DNA of 64,000 nucleotides from Lachnospiraceae bacterium A4 (GCA_000403215.2 KE159527.1:258114-322113); one strand, 5' to 3'; positions 35,325 through 43,601 are shown, counted from the first letter of the stretch. The notes: generated by a model from the letters alone, not told the origin. Numbers and translations are program-made.

Positions 35325-37433
35325 TTATTTATCCTGCGGGCGCACGCTCTGTCCCTGTTTTAGCTCCTCGGTCGAGTATGTAATGACTTTGGTGTCTTGG
35401 CTGATTGTGCCGGCTTCGATTGCTGCATAGCGGTCATTCTGGTCTTTGACCTGCACCTTGATTTTTTCGGCATAATACTCGCTTCCGAGGATTCCTTCTT
35501 TTTCGTTTAATGTATAGATATAAAAAGTGTCTCTCTCCTCAAAGACAGCCTCCACCGGAAGCGCTAACTCATGATATTCACCCTGCACTGCCTTTTGGAC
35601 GGTTCCGCTTAGCCCGGGCTGTCCCATATTCTCTGGAAGCATACAGAGAATGTCGTACCCTCCCTGTGTATTTTCGGTCAGATAGTCCACCGTAACTTCT
35701 GTTGCCGTGGATTGTCCGTTGAGTTTTAACTCAACAGTATCATTTAAGTGCACATATTTTCCCTCTTCTTTGGTGATGCTGAATTTAAACTGGCAGGGTC
35801 TTAGTGCATCTGTCAGCAGAAGTGCCGCGGTGTCTGATGTCCTGCTGCCGACTTCGATCTGGATTTTTGAAATAATGCCATCATTTTCAGCCTTTATTTC
35901 TCCCTTTTGCTGTTTTATTGCATGAAGTCTTTCAATCTGCTTCTTCGCCTGTTTGATATCTAATTCATAAAGCATTGCCGTAGAATCTGCTTTTGATGTA
36001 GTTTCCGCATTTGCAATCTCCCGCAGCTTCTGCCGCAATGTCACTTCGCGCGTGTAGCTTGCATCGTTATAGCTTTCCTTCGCTTGCTGGACAGTCTCCT
36101 CAAGCGTCAGTTTGGTGTTCTGCCATGCATCATACTCGGCTTCCTCCGCCGAATAGTCAGGCTGTGTGACGGCATCTCTATCATGTTTTGTCAACTGGTC
36201 GCGCAGGACGAGCAGTTCTTCGTTTGCCTTTTTAATCTTATTGAGCAGCTCCGTTCGCTTTTCCTCGTCTGCTGGACTTGGGTTTTGATTTTCCTTTGTG
36301 TCCGGTGCCAAAGCGCCTGTTTCTGTATTTTCATTGCCATTCTCTACGCTGTCTGTATCATCTGTATTCGCATTTTCGTTCTCATTCTCCGTGCTGTCCG
36401 TGTCATCTGTATTCGCATTTTCGTTCTCATTCTCCGTGCTGTCCGTGTCATCTGTATTTGTATTTTCGCTTTCATTCTCTGTGCTGTCCGTGTCATCTGT
36501 ATTTGTATTTTCGCTTTCATTCTCTGTGCTGTCCGCAGCATCTGTATTGGTTCCCGTATCTGCATTTCCATGCCCGTCAGTATTCTCTGCGCCATTTTGA
36601 GTATTTCCAGCATCTGAATTGTCCGCTCCCGTATTGGTGTCCTCTGTTCCTCCTGTATTGTCCGTGTCAGCGCCCACCGACCCCGACAAAACTTTTGGCT
36701 GACCCTCTTCTCCCGAACGAACCTCTTTTCCGATGCGATTCTCCAGCTCAGCAAGCTGCTCCTCCAAATCCTGTATCTCGCGCTCTTTCGCTGTAATTTT
36801 ATCCGCAATGCCATATCCCTTGTTTACCCAGTCATGGTACGCATCCCACGCATTGCGTCTGGCATTGTCCGCCGTGTAGGGCACTGTGTCCGCAAGATGC
36901 TTTCCAAGCGCCGCCTCCGCCTTATCCAGCGCTTCCTTTGCGCGCGCTTTCGCAACCGCCGTCTCCTTATCCGCCGTCTCGTAGTCCTCCTTTGCCCAGA
37001 GGATTGCCACTTCTTTTTTCTGCGCGTCAATCACTGCATTGACCTGCCAGTCCGAAAGATTGCACTCTAGCTTGGAAAGCTCTGTCTCCTTTGCACTGAT
37101 CAGCTCTGTAAGATCTGATGTGTCAATCGTAAAAAGAACATCTCCCGCCTGAACCGCATCGCCCTCATGTACATATATTTTGTCCACCCGCAGCCCCGCC
37201 TGCGTATTGACGGCGATCTCACCGCCCGCCGTCACAATTCCGTCCGTATTGACTATGTGCTCCACATATTTTTTGGACGCGGTATCCGTCTTGACCATCG
37301 GCAGCCCTGACACATAAATGCTCTTTGAAATAATCGTACAAAGCCACACAAATGCCAGAAATATCAAAAATATTTTCATCCACTTTTCCATCCGCCTGCG
37401 GAGTAAAAGCTTCTCCTCATCCTTCTCCATCAT
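35325..37433 (-). CDS. HlyD/RND-type membrane fusion (adaptor) protein with acidic repeat insert
   Basis: About 702 residues from the ATG at 37433, 5 bases after GGAGGG. One membrane segment lies near residues 20-45. The biotinyl-lipoyl-like hybrid motif is A-G-G-E-I-A-V-N ... V-H-E-G-D-A-V-Q-A-G-D-V-L-F-T-I-D. Then come a long coiled-coil hairpin and a barrel-sandwich/beta-barrel C-terminus (E-N-D-G-I-I-S-K-I-Q-I-E-V-G). The hairpin tip is replaced by an Asp/Asn/Thr/Glu-rich stretch with four 15-residue repeats. Such adaptors normally serve MacB-type or RND exporters, but none is adjacent; it lies 21 bases after two sugar-type permease genes. Partner unclear. Confidence 0.8.
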   Translation of the reverse strand: MMEKDEEKLLLRRRMEKWMKIFLIFLAFVWLCTIISKSIYVSGLPMVKTDTASKKYVEHIVNTDGIVTAGGEIAVNTQAGLRVDKIYVHEGDAVQAGDVLFTIDTSDLTELISAKETELSKLECNLSDWQVNAVIDAQKKEVAILWAKEDYETADKETAVAKARAKEALDKAEAALGKHLADTVPYTADNARRNAWDAYHDWVNKGYGIADKITAKEREIQDLEEQLAELENRIGKEVRSGEEGQPKVLSGSVGADTDNTGGTEDTNTGADNSDAGNTQNGAENTDGHGNADTGTNTDAADSTENESENTNTDDTDSTENESENTNTDDTDSTENENENANTDDTDSTENENENANTDDTDSVENGNENTETGALAPDTKENQNPSPADEEKRTELLNKIKKANEELLVLRDQLTKHDRDAVTQPDYSAEEAEYDAWQNTKLTLEETVQQAKESYNDASYTREVTLRQKLREIANAETTSKADSTAMLYELDIKQAKKQIERLHAIKQQKGEIKAENDGIISKIQIEVGSRTSDTAALLLTDALRPCQFKFSITKEEGKYVHLNDTVELKLNGQSTATEVTVDYLTENTQGGYDILCMLPENMGQPGLSGTVQKAVQGEYHELALPVEAVFEERDTFYIYTLNEKEGILGSEYYAEKIKVQVKDQNDRYAAIEAGTISQDTKVITYSTEELKQGQSVRPQDK
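36345..36537 (-). repeat. 45-bp tandem repeats within the adaptor gene
   Basis: Four copies of a 45-bp unit encode D-S-T-E-N-E-S-E-N-T-N-T-D-D-T. The copies are of two slightly different kinds, adjacent pairs being nearly identical, which points to recent slippage or unequal exchange. The repeat number probably varies between strains. Confidence 0.85.
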
Positions 37434-37454
37434 AGAACCCTCCATAACAAATTT

Positions 37455-38321
37455 CTAACCTTTTAGACCGGAATAAATAATCCCCTGCTCGAGATAATCC
37501 TGCCCCATGACAAACACAAAAATTGCCGGTATCAGCATCATCACGGACGCCGCAAACGCAAATCCTGCTTGTGTCCAGCTAATTTCAGGCAGATAAAGAG
37601 ACAGCGGCCACAAGGTCTTGTCCTCGAGAAATGCAAACGGCTGCTCAATCATATTCCAGTATTCCAAAAATCCGAGCACCAGCGCCGAGAGGATTCCGCC
37701 CTTTCCAAGCCCAATCCCCGCCATAAAAAAGATATACACTTCCCCTGCCCCATCAATCCTTGCCGCCTCAATCAAAGATTTAGGAATTGCCCGAAATCCA
37801 CCATATATAATAAAAATCGGAAACGTACTGAACACCGCCGGCAGAATGACTGCCCAATGTGTATCTAACAGCGAAAGTCTGTCAAGCGTAAGATAGCTCG
37901 ACAGCATTGTCACCTGAAACGGCAGAAGCATCAGCACTACATAGATCGTAAAAAGCACATTTTTCCCTCTGACATCATAGATCGCAAATGCCCATGCCGC
38001 AGGCACGCCCACGACCATCTGTCCCAGTAGAATCAAACCCACCATTTTCACGGAGTTCCAGAACAATACAAAAAACTCCGGCGAATAAAAAAGCAGACGG
38101 ATATAGTTCTCCATCGTTGGATATTGCGGAATAAGCTTCCATGTCACAAATCCCGTCCCTTGCTCAAACACAGGCGCCAGACATTCATATAAGTCCCCTT
38201 TTCCCATGACGGAACCTGTCACGACCAGAAACACTGGCGCACAGATCACAATGCCTGCCGCTATAAATATCAATTTTGTCACCGCCTCCGATGCACAGCG
38301 GAAAATTTTTCTTACCCTCAC
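37455..38321 (-). CDS. sugar-type ABC transporter permease, MalG-like
   Basis: 288 residues from a GTG at 38321, 8 bases after TAGGAG. Six membrane helices are visible. The ATPase-docking EAA loop reads E-A-A-R-I-D-G-A-G-E-V-Y-I-F, as in carbohydrate uptake (CUT1) permeases. It follows a MalF-like permease and a solute-binding lipoprotein, and precedes the adaptor gene. No ATP-binding subunit is in the operon; a shared MsmK-type ATPase elsewhere is usual in Firmicutes. Confidence 0.88.
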   Translation of the reverse strand: MRVRKIFRCASEAVTKLIFIAAGIVICAPVFLVVTGSVMGKGDLYECLAPVFEQGTGFVTWKLIPQYPTMENYIRLLFYSPEFFVLFWNSVKMVGLILLGQMVVGVPAAWAFAIYDVRGKNVLFTIYVVLMLLPFQVTMLSSYLTLDRLSLLDTHWAVILPAVFSTFPIFIIYGGFRAIPKSLIEAARIDGAGEVYIFFMAGIGLGKGGILSALVLGFLEYWNMIEQPFAFLEDKTLWPLSLYLPEISWTQAGFAFAASVMMLIPAIFVFVMGQDYLEQGIIYSGLKG

Positions 38322-38388
38322 TTCAAGTCTCCTACTTCTACAAATTTATTTTCTATATTTATGCTTTATCTGGATTCATGTCAGTTTT

Positions 38389-38526
38389 CAGCACTGCACT
38401 ATATTTTCCAGACAATCCTTATTTAGCTTATTTACTTATCTCTGGCTATAATACTGAGTTTGCAGCACCGCACTGTATTTTCCAGACAAACCTTATTCGG
38501 CTTACTTATCTCTGGCTATAATACTG
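38389..38526 (-). repeat. tandem duplication of a permease gene 3' end
   Basis: About 65 bp including the last codons (Q-Y-Y-S-Q-R) and stop of the MalF-like permease occurs twice, at 38463-38526 (within and after the gene) and 38389-38456, with several base changes and a 4-base gap. The second copy is non-coding and fills much of the 184-base spacer before the MalG-like gene. Confidence 0.75.
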
Positions 38527-39276
38527 GAACAGCAGAATAAACACAAACAGCACCACCGCCACCAGCACACTTGCCGCCGCCATCTTGTCAAACTCAAGAT
38601 TCACATACCAGTTGTTAAAAGTATGCTGCAAGAGATAAATATCCTTGTTGGGATAAGAGCCGCCGACAAGATACGCTTCCCTATAAATTTTCATGGAATT
38701 TAAAAACGACAAAATCACTATTGTGTACACACTCCCCTTCAAACAGGGCAGCTTCACAAAAATCAGGCACTGAAAGCTGTTTGCACCATCTACCCGCGAT
38801 GCCTCAATCAATTCATTCGGAATGCCCGCGATGCCTGCAAGCCACAGCACGATCGTATACCCTGTATTTTTCCAGAGATAACTGACGACAAGGCTGTCAA
38901 AATCCTGCCTGTAAAAAAACATTCTCCACACGATGACCACAGTTGCCGTCGGCATCGCCAGCGGAAATAAATAAAGGCTTTTTATGACATGAATGTCACG
39001 AATCTTGCTGAGCACAAGTGCTGCTGCCAGACCAATCACCACCAGCAGCGGTATCGCCACGCCCACAAAGTGCAGCGTGTTTTTTACTGCGAGACGGAAT
39101 GCCTGATTGTTTACCACTGTTTTGTAATTGTTGAGCCCTGCAAACTCTCCTGACATGACTGTCATAAAGGAACGCCGCACCACATCCGCAAACGGAATTA
39201 GCACAAAAATCATCACGCCTGCCAGACTCACACCGATAAATCCAATAAAATACATATATTCTTTTATTTTTTTCAT
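38506..39276 (-). CDS. sugar-type ABC transporter permease, MalF-like
   Basis: 256 residues from the ATG at 39276, 8 bases after CAGGTG; a GTG three codons upstream overlaps that site. Membrane helices are clear. The EAA loop reads E-A-S-R-V-D-G-A-N-S-F-Q-C-L-I-F-V-K-L-P, typical of CUT1 permeases. It is slightly short (usual 290-310 residues), mainly because of a short N-terminus. It would form the membrane channel with the MalG-like protein. Its 3' end is duplicated just downstream. Confidence 0.87.
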   Translation of the reverse strand: MKKIKEYMYFIGFIGVSLAGVMIFVLIPFADVVRRSFMTVMSGEFAGLNNYKTVVNNQAFRLAVKNTLHFVGVAIPLLVVIGLAAALVLSKIRDIHVIKSLYLFPLAMPTATVVIVWRMFFYRQDFDSLVVSYLWKNTGYTIVLWLAGIAGIPNELIEASRVDGANSFQCLIFVKLPCLKGSVYTIVILSFLNSMKIYREAYLVGGSYPNKDIYLLQHTFNNWYVNLEFDKMAAASVLVAVVLFVFILLFQYYSQR

Positions 39277-39366
39277 GATCTTCACACCTGCTCTGTCGAA
39301 TTGAAGCTGTCTGTGCTTCTTTATACCAGTATTGTATCATGCTTGTATCTAAAAAAGCTCTAAAAG

Positions 39367-39403
39367 AGGAGTAGGATAATGATTTTCTCATAATCCTACT
39401 CCT
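39367..39403 (-). terminator. intrinsic terminator after the antitoxin/PIN pair
   Basis: A 16-bp stem with one mismatch (AGGAGTAGGAT arm) and a short loop, 24 bases past the PIN-gene stop. On the minus strand it is followed by CTTTTAGAGCTTTTTT. It shields the permease genes from the TA module, so the solute-binding gene at 39926-42289 is also separated from its permeases. Confidence 0.7.
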
Positions 39404-39427
39404 TCAGTTTCTGTTTACAGTTTTTTC

Positions 39428-39604
39428 TCACCACAACAGCTCAATATCAAGTTTTCCAAGAGTCTTTTTGATCGCAATCTCCCACAAGGAAACAATACTT
39501 ACATATAAATCGCTGCTTTTTCCAATGATTTCTCTTGCCTTTGGAGACAGACTGGGATTATCATCAAGAAACCATAAAAGAGCGCAGGTATCCACTAAAT
39601 ACAT
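39428..39604 (-). pseudogene. truncated PIN-domain (VapC-like) toxin
   Basis: 58 residues from the ATG at 39604, overlapping the antitoxin stop as TAATG. The start M-Y-L-V-D-T-C-A-L-L-W-F-L holds the first PIN Asp, and V-S-I-V-S-L-W-E-I-A-I-K the conserved Glu. It then stops after L-D-I-E-L-L-W. PIN toxins are about 125-140 residues; the second half with the remaining metal-binding Asp residues is missing. The RNase is therefore probably dead. Confidence 0.75.
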
Positions 39605-39837
39605 TACATATACTCCTTAAAACATTCTGGCGTCTCATCAAAATCTTCCGACATTATCATTTTTCTCTTCAATATTCCCGGTTTTCTTATATATCCATCT
39701 TCGTCCATGCCTTCATTTTTTGCTGGCACAACTGCTTTAGCTTTTTCAGACAAATATTCCGCAAACTGAATAACCTGTGATAATTTATCATCTGGCAGAC
39801 TGTTTATTACATGTAATGCCTGTTGCTGAAGTGTCAT
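39604..39837 (-). CDS. VapB-like / DUF2281 antitoxin
   Basis: 77 residues. The N-terminal helix set (A-L-H-V-I-N-S-L-P-D-D-K-L-S-Q-V-I-Q-F-A-E-Y-L) is the pattern of DUF2281-type antitoxins, followed by a flexible toxin-binding tail. It overlaps the truncated PIN gene by one base (TAATG), a normal toxin-antitoxin layout. The toxin is truncated, so the antitoxin may persist only as a regulator or relic. Confidence 0.75.
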   Translation of the reverse strand: MTLQQQALHVINSLPDDKLSQVIQFAEYLSEKAKAVVPAKNEGMDEDGYIRKPGILKRKMIMSEDFDETPECFKEYM

Positions 39838-39925
39838 ATTCTACACGTCCTTTCATAATACATTTCTTAAATTCTATCAAAATTATAGCATTAATGAATG
39901 CTTTAAGCAATGTATTTTTCCTCCC

Positions 39926-42289
39926 CTATTCATACAGATAAAGCTCCACGCTGTCCGCAATCGCCTTCACCGCGGCGTCAATGTCCTGTGTGCCCTCAAG
40001 GTACTTCGCACCCTCCGCATAGACAGCGCTTTCGAGCACAGTGTCACTCAGATACGGTGTGTCAAGCTGTGCAATCCATGACTCCAATTGATCAATGCCA
40101 TCCTGCTTTACCGGATAAATCGTATAGTCAAATATTTTCCCGTCTTCTGTGGAAAAAGTCATATAACCCTCTCCGCCGTCATCGCCAAGCTTGCTCTCAT
40201 CATAGGCAAACTGCGCCGGAAGCGCCGTTTTATTTATGGGAATCCCAAACTGCATTGACTCCTGAAGCGTTGCGCCAAGCATCAGGCGCACAAATTGTTT
40301 CGCCGCATCTGCATTTGAAGATGCCGCGTTGATTCCCACAATTGACGCAGGATGATAGACATTGCTGCACTGCCCGCTCATCAGTTTTGTCAGCGTGTTC
40401 TCCAGACCGCTGATTCTTGGCACAGATAACAAGTCCTTGTACGTATACGCATCTACAATCTCGCCATAGGTAAAAGGCGACTCTCCCATCATATACATCG
40501 TGTTCTGTGTCATCATAAAATATTGCCCTTCCTCAAAGTTGTCTCCATTCTCATCAATTACATTCTGCTGGTATATCTTGATATACTCCTCCGGCGTGCC
40601 GTTCATCTCCACATCATAAAGTCTCTTGGACTGTTCAAGAAACGCCCGCACTTTACTCTGATCAAGCTGTCCGTCCGCATTCTTCCATGTCGGTGCGCAC
40701 ACTGGCATAAACCGCCGCATAATCCCGGTTGACGAACATACCCCCAGAATGGTTGTGTCTGGAAATGCCTCTCTTGCCCTCTCCGCCATATCCGCAATCG
40801 ACTGGTAATCATTGGCACTGCTCACATACGTTTCATCACCCAAAAGAATTGGAATACAGAACTTCGCCGGAACAGCATACATCTTGTCGCCTGTCTGTAT
40901 GTTTTCAATTAAATTTCTGTAAAGTCCGTCTGTCTGGTCTATTTCATTGACGATCTCGGACAAATCCATCAACACACCTTTTTCCGCATAGGTATCAATG
41001 TTGATGCCATCCAGCATAATCACATCAGGGCCGCTGCCGCTTAGAAGCTGCGTATTTAGCTTTTTGAGTGCATCTTCCCTTGTGACGCCGCCCTCCTCCA
41101 TACCAATCTGATACTCTATAAACAAATCTGGATACTGTGTTTGATATGCAGATATCGTCTGCTTCACCAGATCATCCTCATTCAGACTGTAGACTGTAAT
41201 CTTGTCGTTCGGAACAGTAGGCACTGTCGCATCATAGGAAAACTTCACGATTTTACCGCCGCTGTACCACGCAAAAAATTCATTTTTATCATTCATTGCC
41301 ATTGCTACAATGCTGTATGTCGGATCGCCCAGCGAAGAAAGGCTGCCATCAATCACCTGCTCCACTGCCCCGCCGCCGATGACATGGCGGTACAGTCCCT
41401 TATCTCCCGCTACATAGATGGTTTTGTCCGCACCCAGAAAAGCATATGTAGTATACCCTGCGCCCGTCCACGCCATCTCCTTATAATTCTCGTCAATAAA
41501 GGAGTCAAGCACTTCATCCTCAATCAGACTTTTCTGTGCCAAATCGTACAAAAAAATCTTCTCATAAGAAAGGCACATCAAAATACCGTCCCTGCAATCA
41601 AGCAGATCCAATGGTTCTCCAAGCGTCAGGAGTTTCTCTGTTGTCCCTGCTTCGGGATCTATCTGATAAACAGCTCTCTCCCCTGACACAAACGCATACA
41701 GTGTTCCCTGCTCGTCAAACGTAAGTGTCCTCAGTGTCGAATGCGCATCCGGCAGTTCAATCTCTATCTGCTTTATGGTCTCATCCGTGTTGAAAATGTA
41801 AAGGTTATAGTCATACTCTTCCTCTGTGCCTTCTATTTTGTCCATACCGACAATGGCAATCGTTCCGTCTTTCGCTATCGCTGACGCAATCGGATAATAC
41901 GCAGCAATAAAATCCGAAAACGCCTCGTTTGTCTCGGCATTCCATGTCGCTCCGTTATCCTTTGACACAATTTTCTGTTTCGTAAGACTATTTAGAAAGA
42001 CCATCTGCCCATCGCTGAAAATCTGTCGTTCTACATGATCATAAAAATTTTCGCCCTCGAATACTGTCGTCTCTACATAGCGCCCCATTCCGCTGCCGCC
42101 CGCTTCATCATTTGCCCCAGACTGGGTGGTGCTCTCATCTGTTACACTGGTCTCGCTTGTCGTGCCTGAACCATTTGCATTGCCGTTACTGGCAGTCTGG
42201 TCCTTTGCACCGCAGCCTGCTGCCGTGATGCCAACTGCCGCCGCAGTGAATAAAGCTGCCATTTTCGTAGCCATTGATTTTTTTCTCAT
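39926..42289 (-). CDS. extracellular solute-binding lipoprotein with N-terminal propeller-like domain
   Basis: 787 residues; the start follows ATGGAGGGATGTT. The lipoprotein signal ends in the lipobox T-A-A-G-C, then a Gly/Ser/Asn linker. Residues about 70-350 form repeated beta-strand units (L-Y-I-F-N-T-D-E, Q-I-D-P-E-A-G-T, V-A-G-D-K-G-L-Y-R) resembling a beta-propeller. From about residue 355 it is a family 1 sugar-binding protein (I-S-A-Y-Q-T-Q-Y-P-D-L, S-G-P-D-V-I-M-L-D, later S-N-V-Y-H-P-A-S-I-V-G-I). Normal binding proteins are 400-450 residues. It presumably serves the permeases at 37.5-39.3 kb. The propeller may help capture a polymer. Confidence 0.85.
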   Translation of the reverse strand: MRKKSMATKMAALFTAAAVGITAAGCGAKDQTASNGNANGSGTTSETSVTDESTTQSGANDEAGGSGMGRYVETTVFEGENFYDHVERQIFSDGQMVFLNSLTKQKIVSKDNGATWNAETNEAFSDFIAAYYPIASAIAKDGTIAIVGMDKIEGTEEEYDYNLYIFNTDETIKQIEIELPDAHSTLRTLTFDEQGTLYAFVSGERAVYQIDPEAGTTEKLLTLGEPLDLLDCRDGILMCLSYEKIFLYDLAQKSLIEDEVLDSFIDENYKEMAWTGAGYTTYAFLGADKTIYVAGDKGLYRHVIGGGAVEQVIDGSLSSLGDPTYSIVAMAMNDKNEFFAWYSGGKIVKFSYDATVPTVPNDKITVYSLNEDDLVKQTISAYQTQYPDLFIEYQIGMEEGGVTREDALKKLNTQLLSGSGPDVIMLDGINIDTYAEKGVLMDLSEIVNEIDQTDGLYRNLIENIQTGDKMYAVPAKFCIPILLGDETYVSSANDYQSIADMAERAREAFPDTTILGVCSSTGIMRRFMPVCAPTWKNADGQLDQSKVRAFLEQSKRLYDVEMNGTPEEYIKIYQQNVIDENGDNFEEGQYFMMTQNTMYMMGESPFTYGEIVDAYTYKDLLSVPRISGLENTLTKLMSGQCSNVYHPASIVGINAASSNADAAKQFVRLMLGATLQESMQFGIPINKTALPAQFAYDESKLGDDGGEGYMTFSTEDGKIFDYTIYPVKQDGIDQLESWIAQLDTPYLSDTVLESAVYAEGAKYLEGTQDIDAAVKAIADSVELYLYE

Positions 42290-42404
42290 AACATCCCTCC
42301 ATATGTACCCTTTCGTTTTTCGTACACTGGCATTGTAGCATAGTTATCTCTAAGAAATCTCTAAAATGATCAAAACACAGCTTTTTCATGCAGCGCAAAA
42401 AATA

Positions 42405-42429
42405 AAAAGCCCAGAAACTCTAGGCTTTT
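42405..42429 (-). terminator. terminator of a former leucine tRNA gene
   Basis: AAAAGCC (42405-42411) pairs with GGCTTTT (42423-42429), with further pairing inside. On the minus strand it is followed by TTTTTATTTTTT. It lies a few bases past the tRNA 3'-end fragment at 42434-42454, the position expected of the native tRNA terminator. Confidence 0.65.
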
Positions 42430-42433
42430 ACGC

Positions 42434-42454
42434 TGCGGAAGATGGGACTTGAAC
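42434..42454 (-). other. attachment-site-like tRNA-Leu 3' end, copy 1
   Basis: The 21-bp sequence on the minus strand reads GTTCAAGTCCCATCTTCCGCA: the T-loop, T-stem and acceptor 3' strand of a leucine tRNA. The rest of the tRNA is absent. The same 21 bp recurs at 42929-42949. Integrases of genomic islands recombine at tRNA 3' ends and leave such partial copies at the far end of the element. Confidence 0.65.
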
Positions 42455-42543
42455 CCATTTCACATTCCGCAAATATACTAACAGAAAGGCTTTCAGTGTA
42501 TCTCTGTCAAAACGTGTTCAAGAAAGTGTTCAAAATAAATTTT

Positions 42544-42768
42544 CTATTTTTGGTGTGATGGTGTTTTATCATTGGTCAGACCGCCTATATAATCTAAAGA
42601 TACGTCATAGAATTTAGCAAGAGTAATAGCCAGTTCAAAGGGCAGTTCTCTTTTTCCAGTTTCATAATTATGGTAAGTAGTTCGTTGCATATAAAACAAA
42701 TCAGCAAGTTTTCTGATGGATAAATCGTTATCCTCCCTTAAATCCCGTAGTCTTGGATAATATCCCAT
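42544..42768 (-). CDS. XRE-family helix-turn-helix repressor
   Basis: 74 residues from the ATG at 42768, 8 bases after AAGGAGG. It is a single HTH_3 domain: L-R-D-L-R-E-D-N-D-L-S-I-R-K-L-A-D, recognition helix Q-R-T-T-Y-H-N-Y-E-T-G-K-R-E-L-P, then L-A-K-F-Y-D-V-S-L-D-Y. It lies between the two tRNA-end repeats. Two similar inverted repeats directly upstream are probable self-operators. Likely a regulator of an element that has otherwise been lost. Confidence 0.88.
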   Translation of the reverse strand: MGYYPRLRDLREDNDLSIRKLADLFYMQRTTYHNYETGKRELPFELAITLAKFYDVSLDYIGGLTNDKTPSHQK

Positions 42769-42788
42769 TTGCATCACCTCCTTGACAG

Positions 42789-42839
42789 TGTACAACAAAT
42801 GATGTACACTTATATATGTTGTCCATCATATGTTGGACA
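42789..42839 (-). promoter_or_regulatory. twin 20-bp operators before the XRE gene
   Basis: TGTACA-N8-TGTACA at 42789-42808 and TGTCCA-N8-TGGACA at 42820-42839. Both have the same length and spacing, with centres 31 bp apart (about three helical turns). An AT-rich -10-like TATATAA lies between them on the minus strand. The layout suggests cooperative binding by the dimeric XRE protein and self-repression. Confidence 0.6.
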
Positions 42840-42928
42840 TAATCGTAATGAAAAACAAATGAAAGGAAGTAGGGCAATTGAAAAAAGGAAAACTTAATAT
42901 ATTCAAGTTTTCCTCACTTATAAACCTA

Positions 42929-42949
42929 TGCGGAAGATGGGACTTGAAC
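42929..42949 (-). other. attachment-site-like tRNA-Leu 3' end, copy 2
   Basis: Exact second copy of 42434-42454, 495 bp away. A few tens of bases further right a second GCGGAAAG acceptor-like string occurs (opposite arm, near 42983-42990), so a degenerate tRNA-like fold of about 64 bases is possible, but it is not a full tRNA. Two copies suggest two successive integrations, or an earlier integration and decay. The stretch 42950-43354 has no gene that I can support. Confidence 0.6.
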
Positions 42950-43354
42950 GAATTTCCCCACACCGTAACCCCTCATAGAAAGGAGCTTTCCGCACATCAG
43001 CTAATTGAGTGTAACCAAAAGTATAACCAACTTGTCAACCGCTTGTTTACGCTTTTATTCAACAAACTGGAATTCTGATAAGACACTTTTTATAGGATTT
43101 ATTAACTGTTATATCTTATCTGCAAAAAATCTGCAAACCCTTGAAAATGCTAAATTTATAGCGAGTGAGTTTGCCCTTAGACTTTCCCTTGTGTTATATC
43201 CTTTTCCCTCGTGTTACGAACCCTCATAAGGGCAAAAATAAGGGAAAGAAAAACCTGTAACAAATTATAACATGAAATGAACAGGACAGGAAGAATTGAT
43301 TGGAATGCTTTCACAAATTTCTCCAAAATACAGACAAGAAAGGACAGATAAGAT

Positions 43355-43594
43355 ATGAGATTTATATATGCAGAATACAATATGTACCACAACAGCGTTG
43401 ATGTAACAACCTTTGACGGATATATCCTACGGATTGACTGTAATGTAGCAGAAGATAGATTACGGACTACTCCCCGTTCTCAATGTGCGCTAGATGCTTT
43501 AGCAATAGACGAACCACTTGAATATGCCCGATTAACACTTGATGGCAACTTGCAGATATGGGTAGATGCAGAGGATGATTTAGAAATTTGGTAA
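43355..43594 (+). CDS. DUF6061-like small protein
   Basis: 79 residues; AAAGGA lies 12 bases upstream. The pattern A-E-Y-N-M, then V-D-V-T-T-F-D-G-Y-I-L-R-I-D, then L-D-A-L-A-I-D-E-P-L-E-Y-A-R-L and D-G-N-L-Q-I-W resembles the small DUF6061 proteins common in Clostridial mobile regions. Function unknown. It lies at the left end of the integrated element, beside a transposase fragment. Confidence 0.6.
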   Translation: MRFIYAEYNMYHNSVDVTTFDGYILRIDCNVAEDRLRTTPRSQCALDALAIDEPLEYARLTLDGNLQIWVDAEDDLEIW

Positions 43595-43601
43595 TAATAG
43601 A

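Noticed and set aside
36345-36537. Regular repeats suggesting a CRISPR array
   Set aside because: The 45-bp units are contiguous without unique spacers and are in frame, encoding an acidic repeat within the adaptor protein.
36278-36814. Long open frames in several phases over the acidic repeat
   Set aside because: The repeat lacks stops in other frames because of its biased codons; the coding frame is fixed by flanking conserved adaptor domains.
42434-42475. Complete tRNA gene
   Set aside because: Only the T-arm and acceptor 3' strand are present; no anticodon or D-arm is found upstream on the minus strand.
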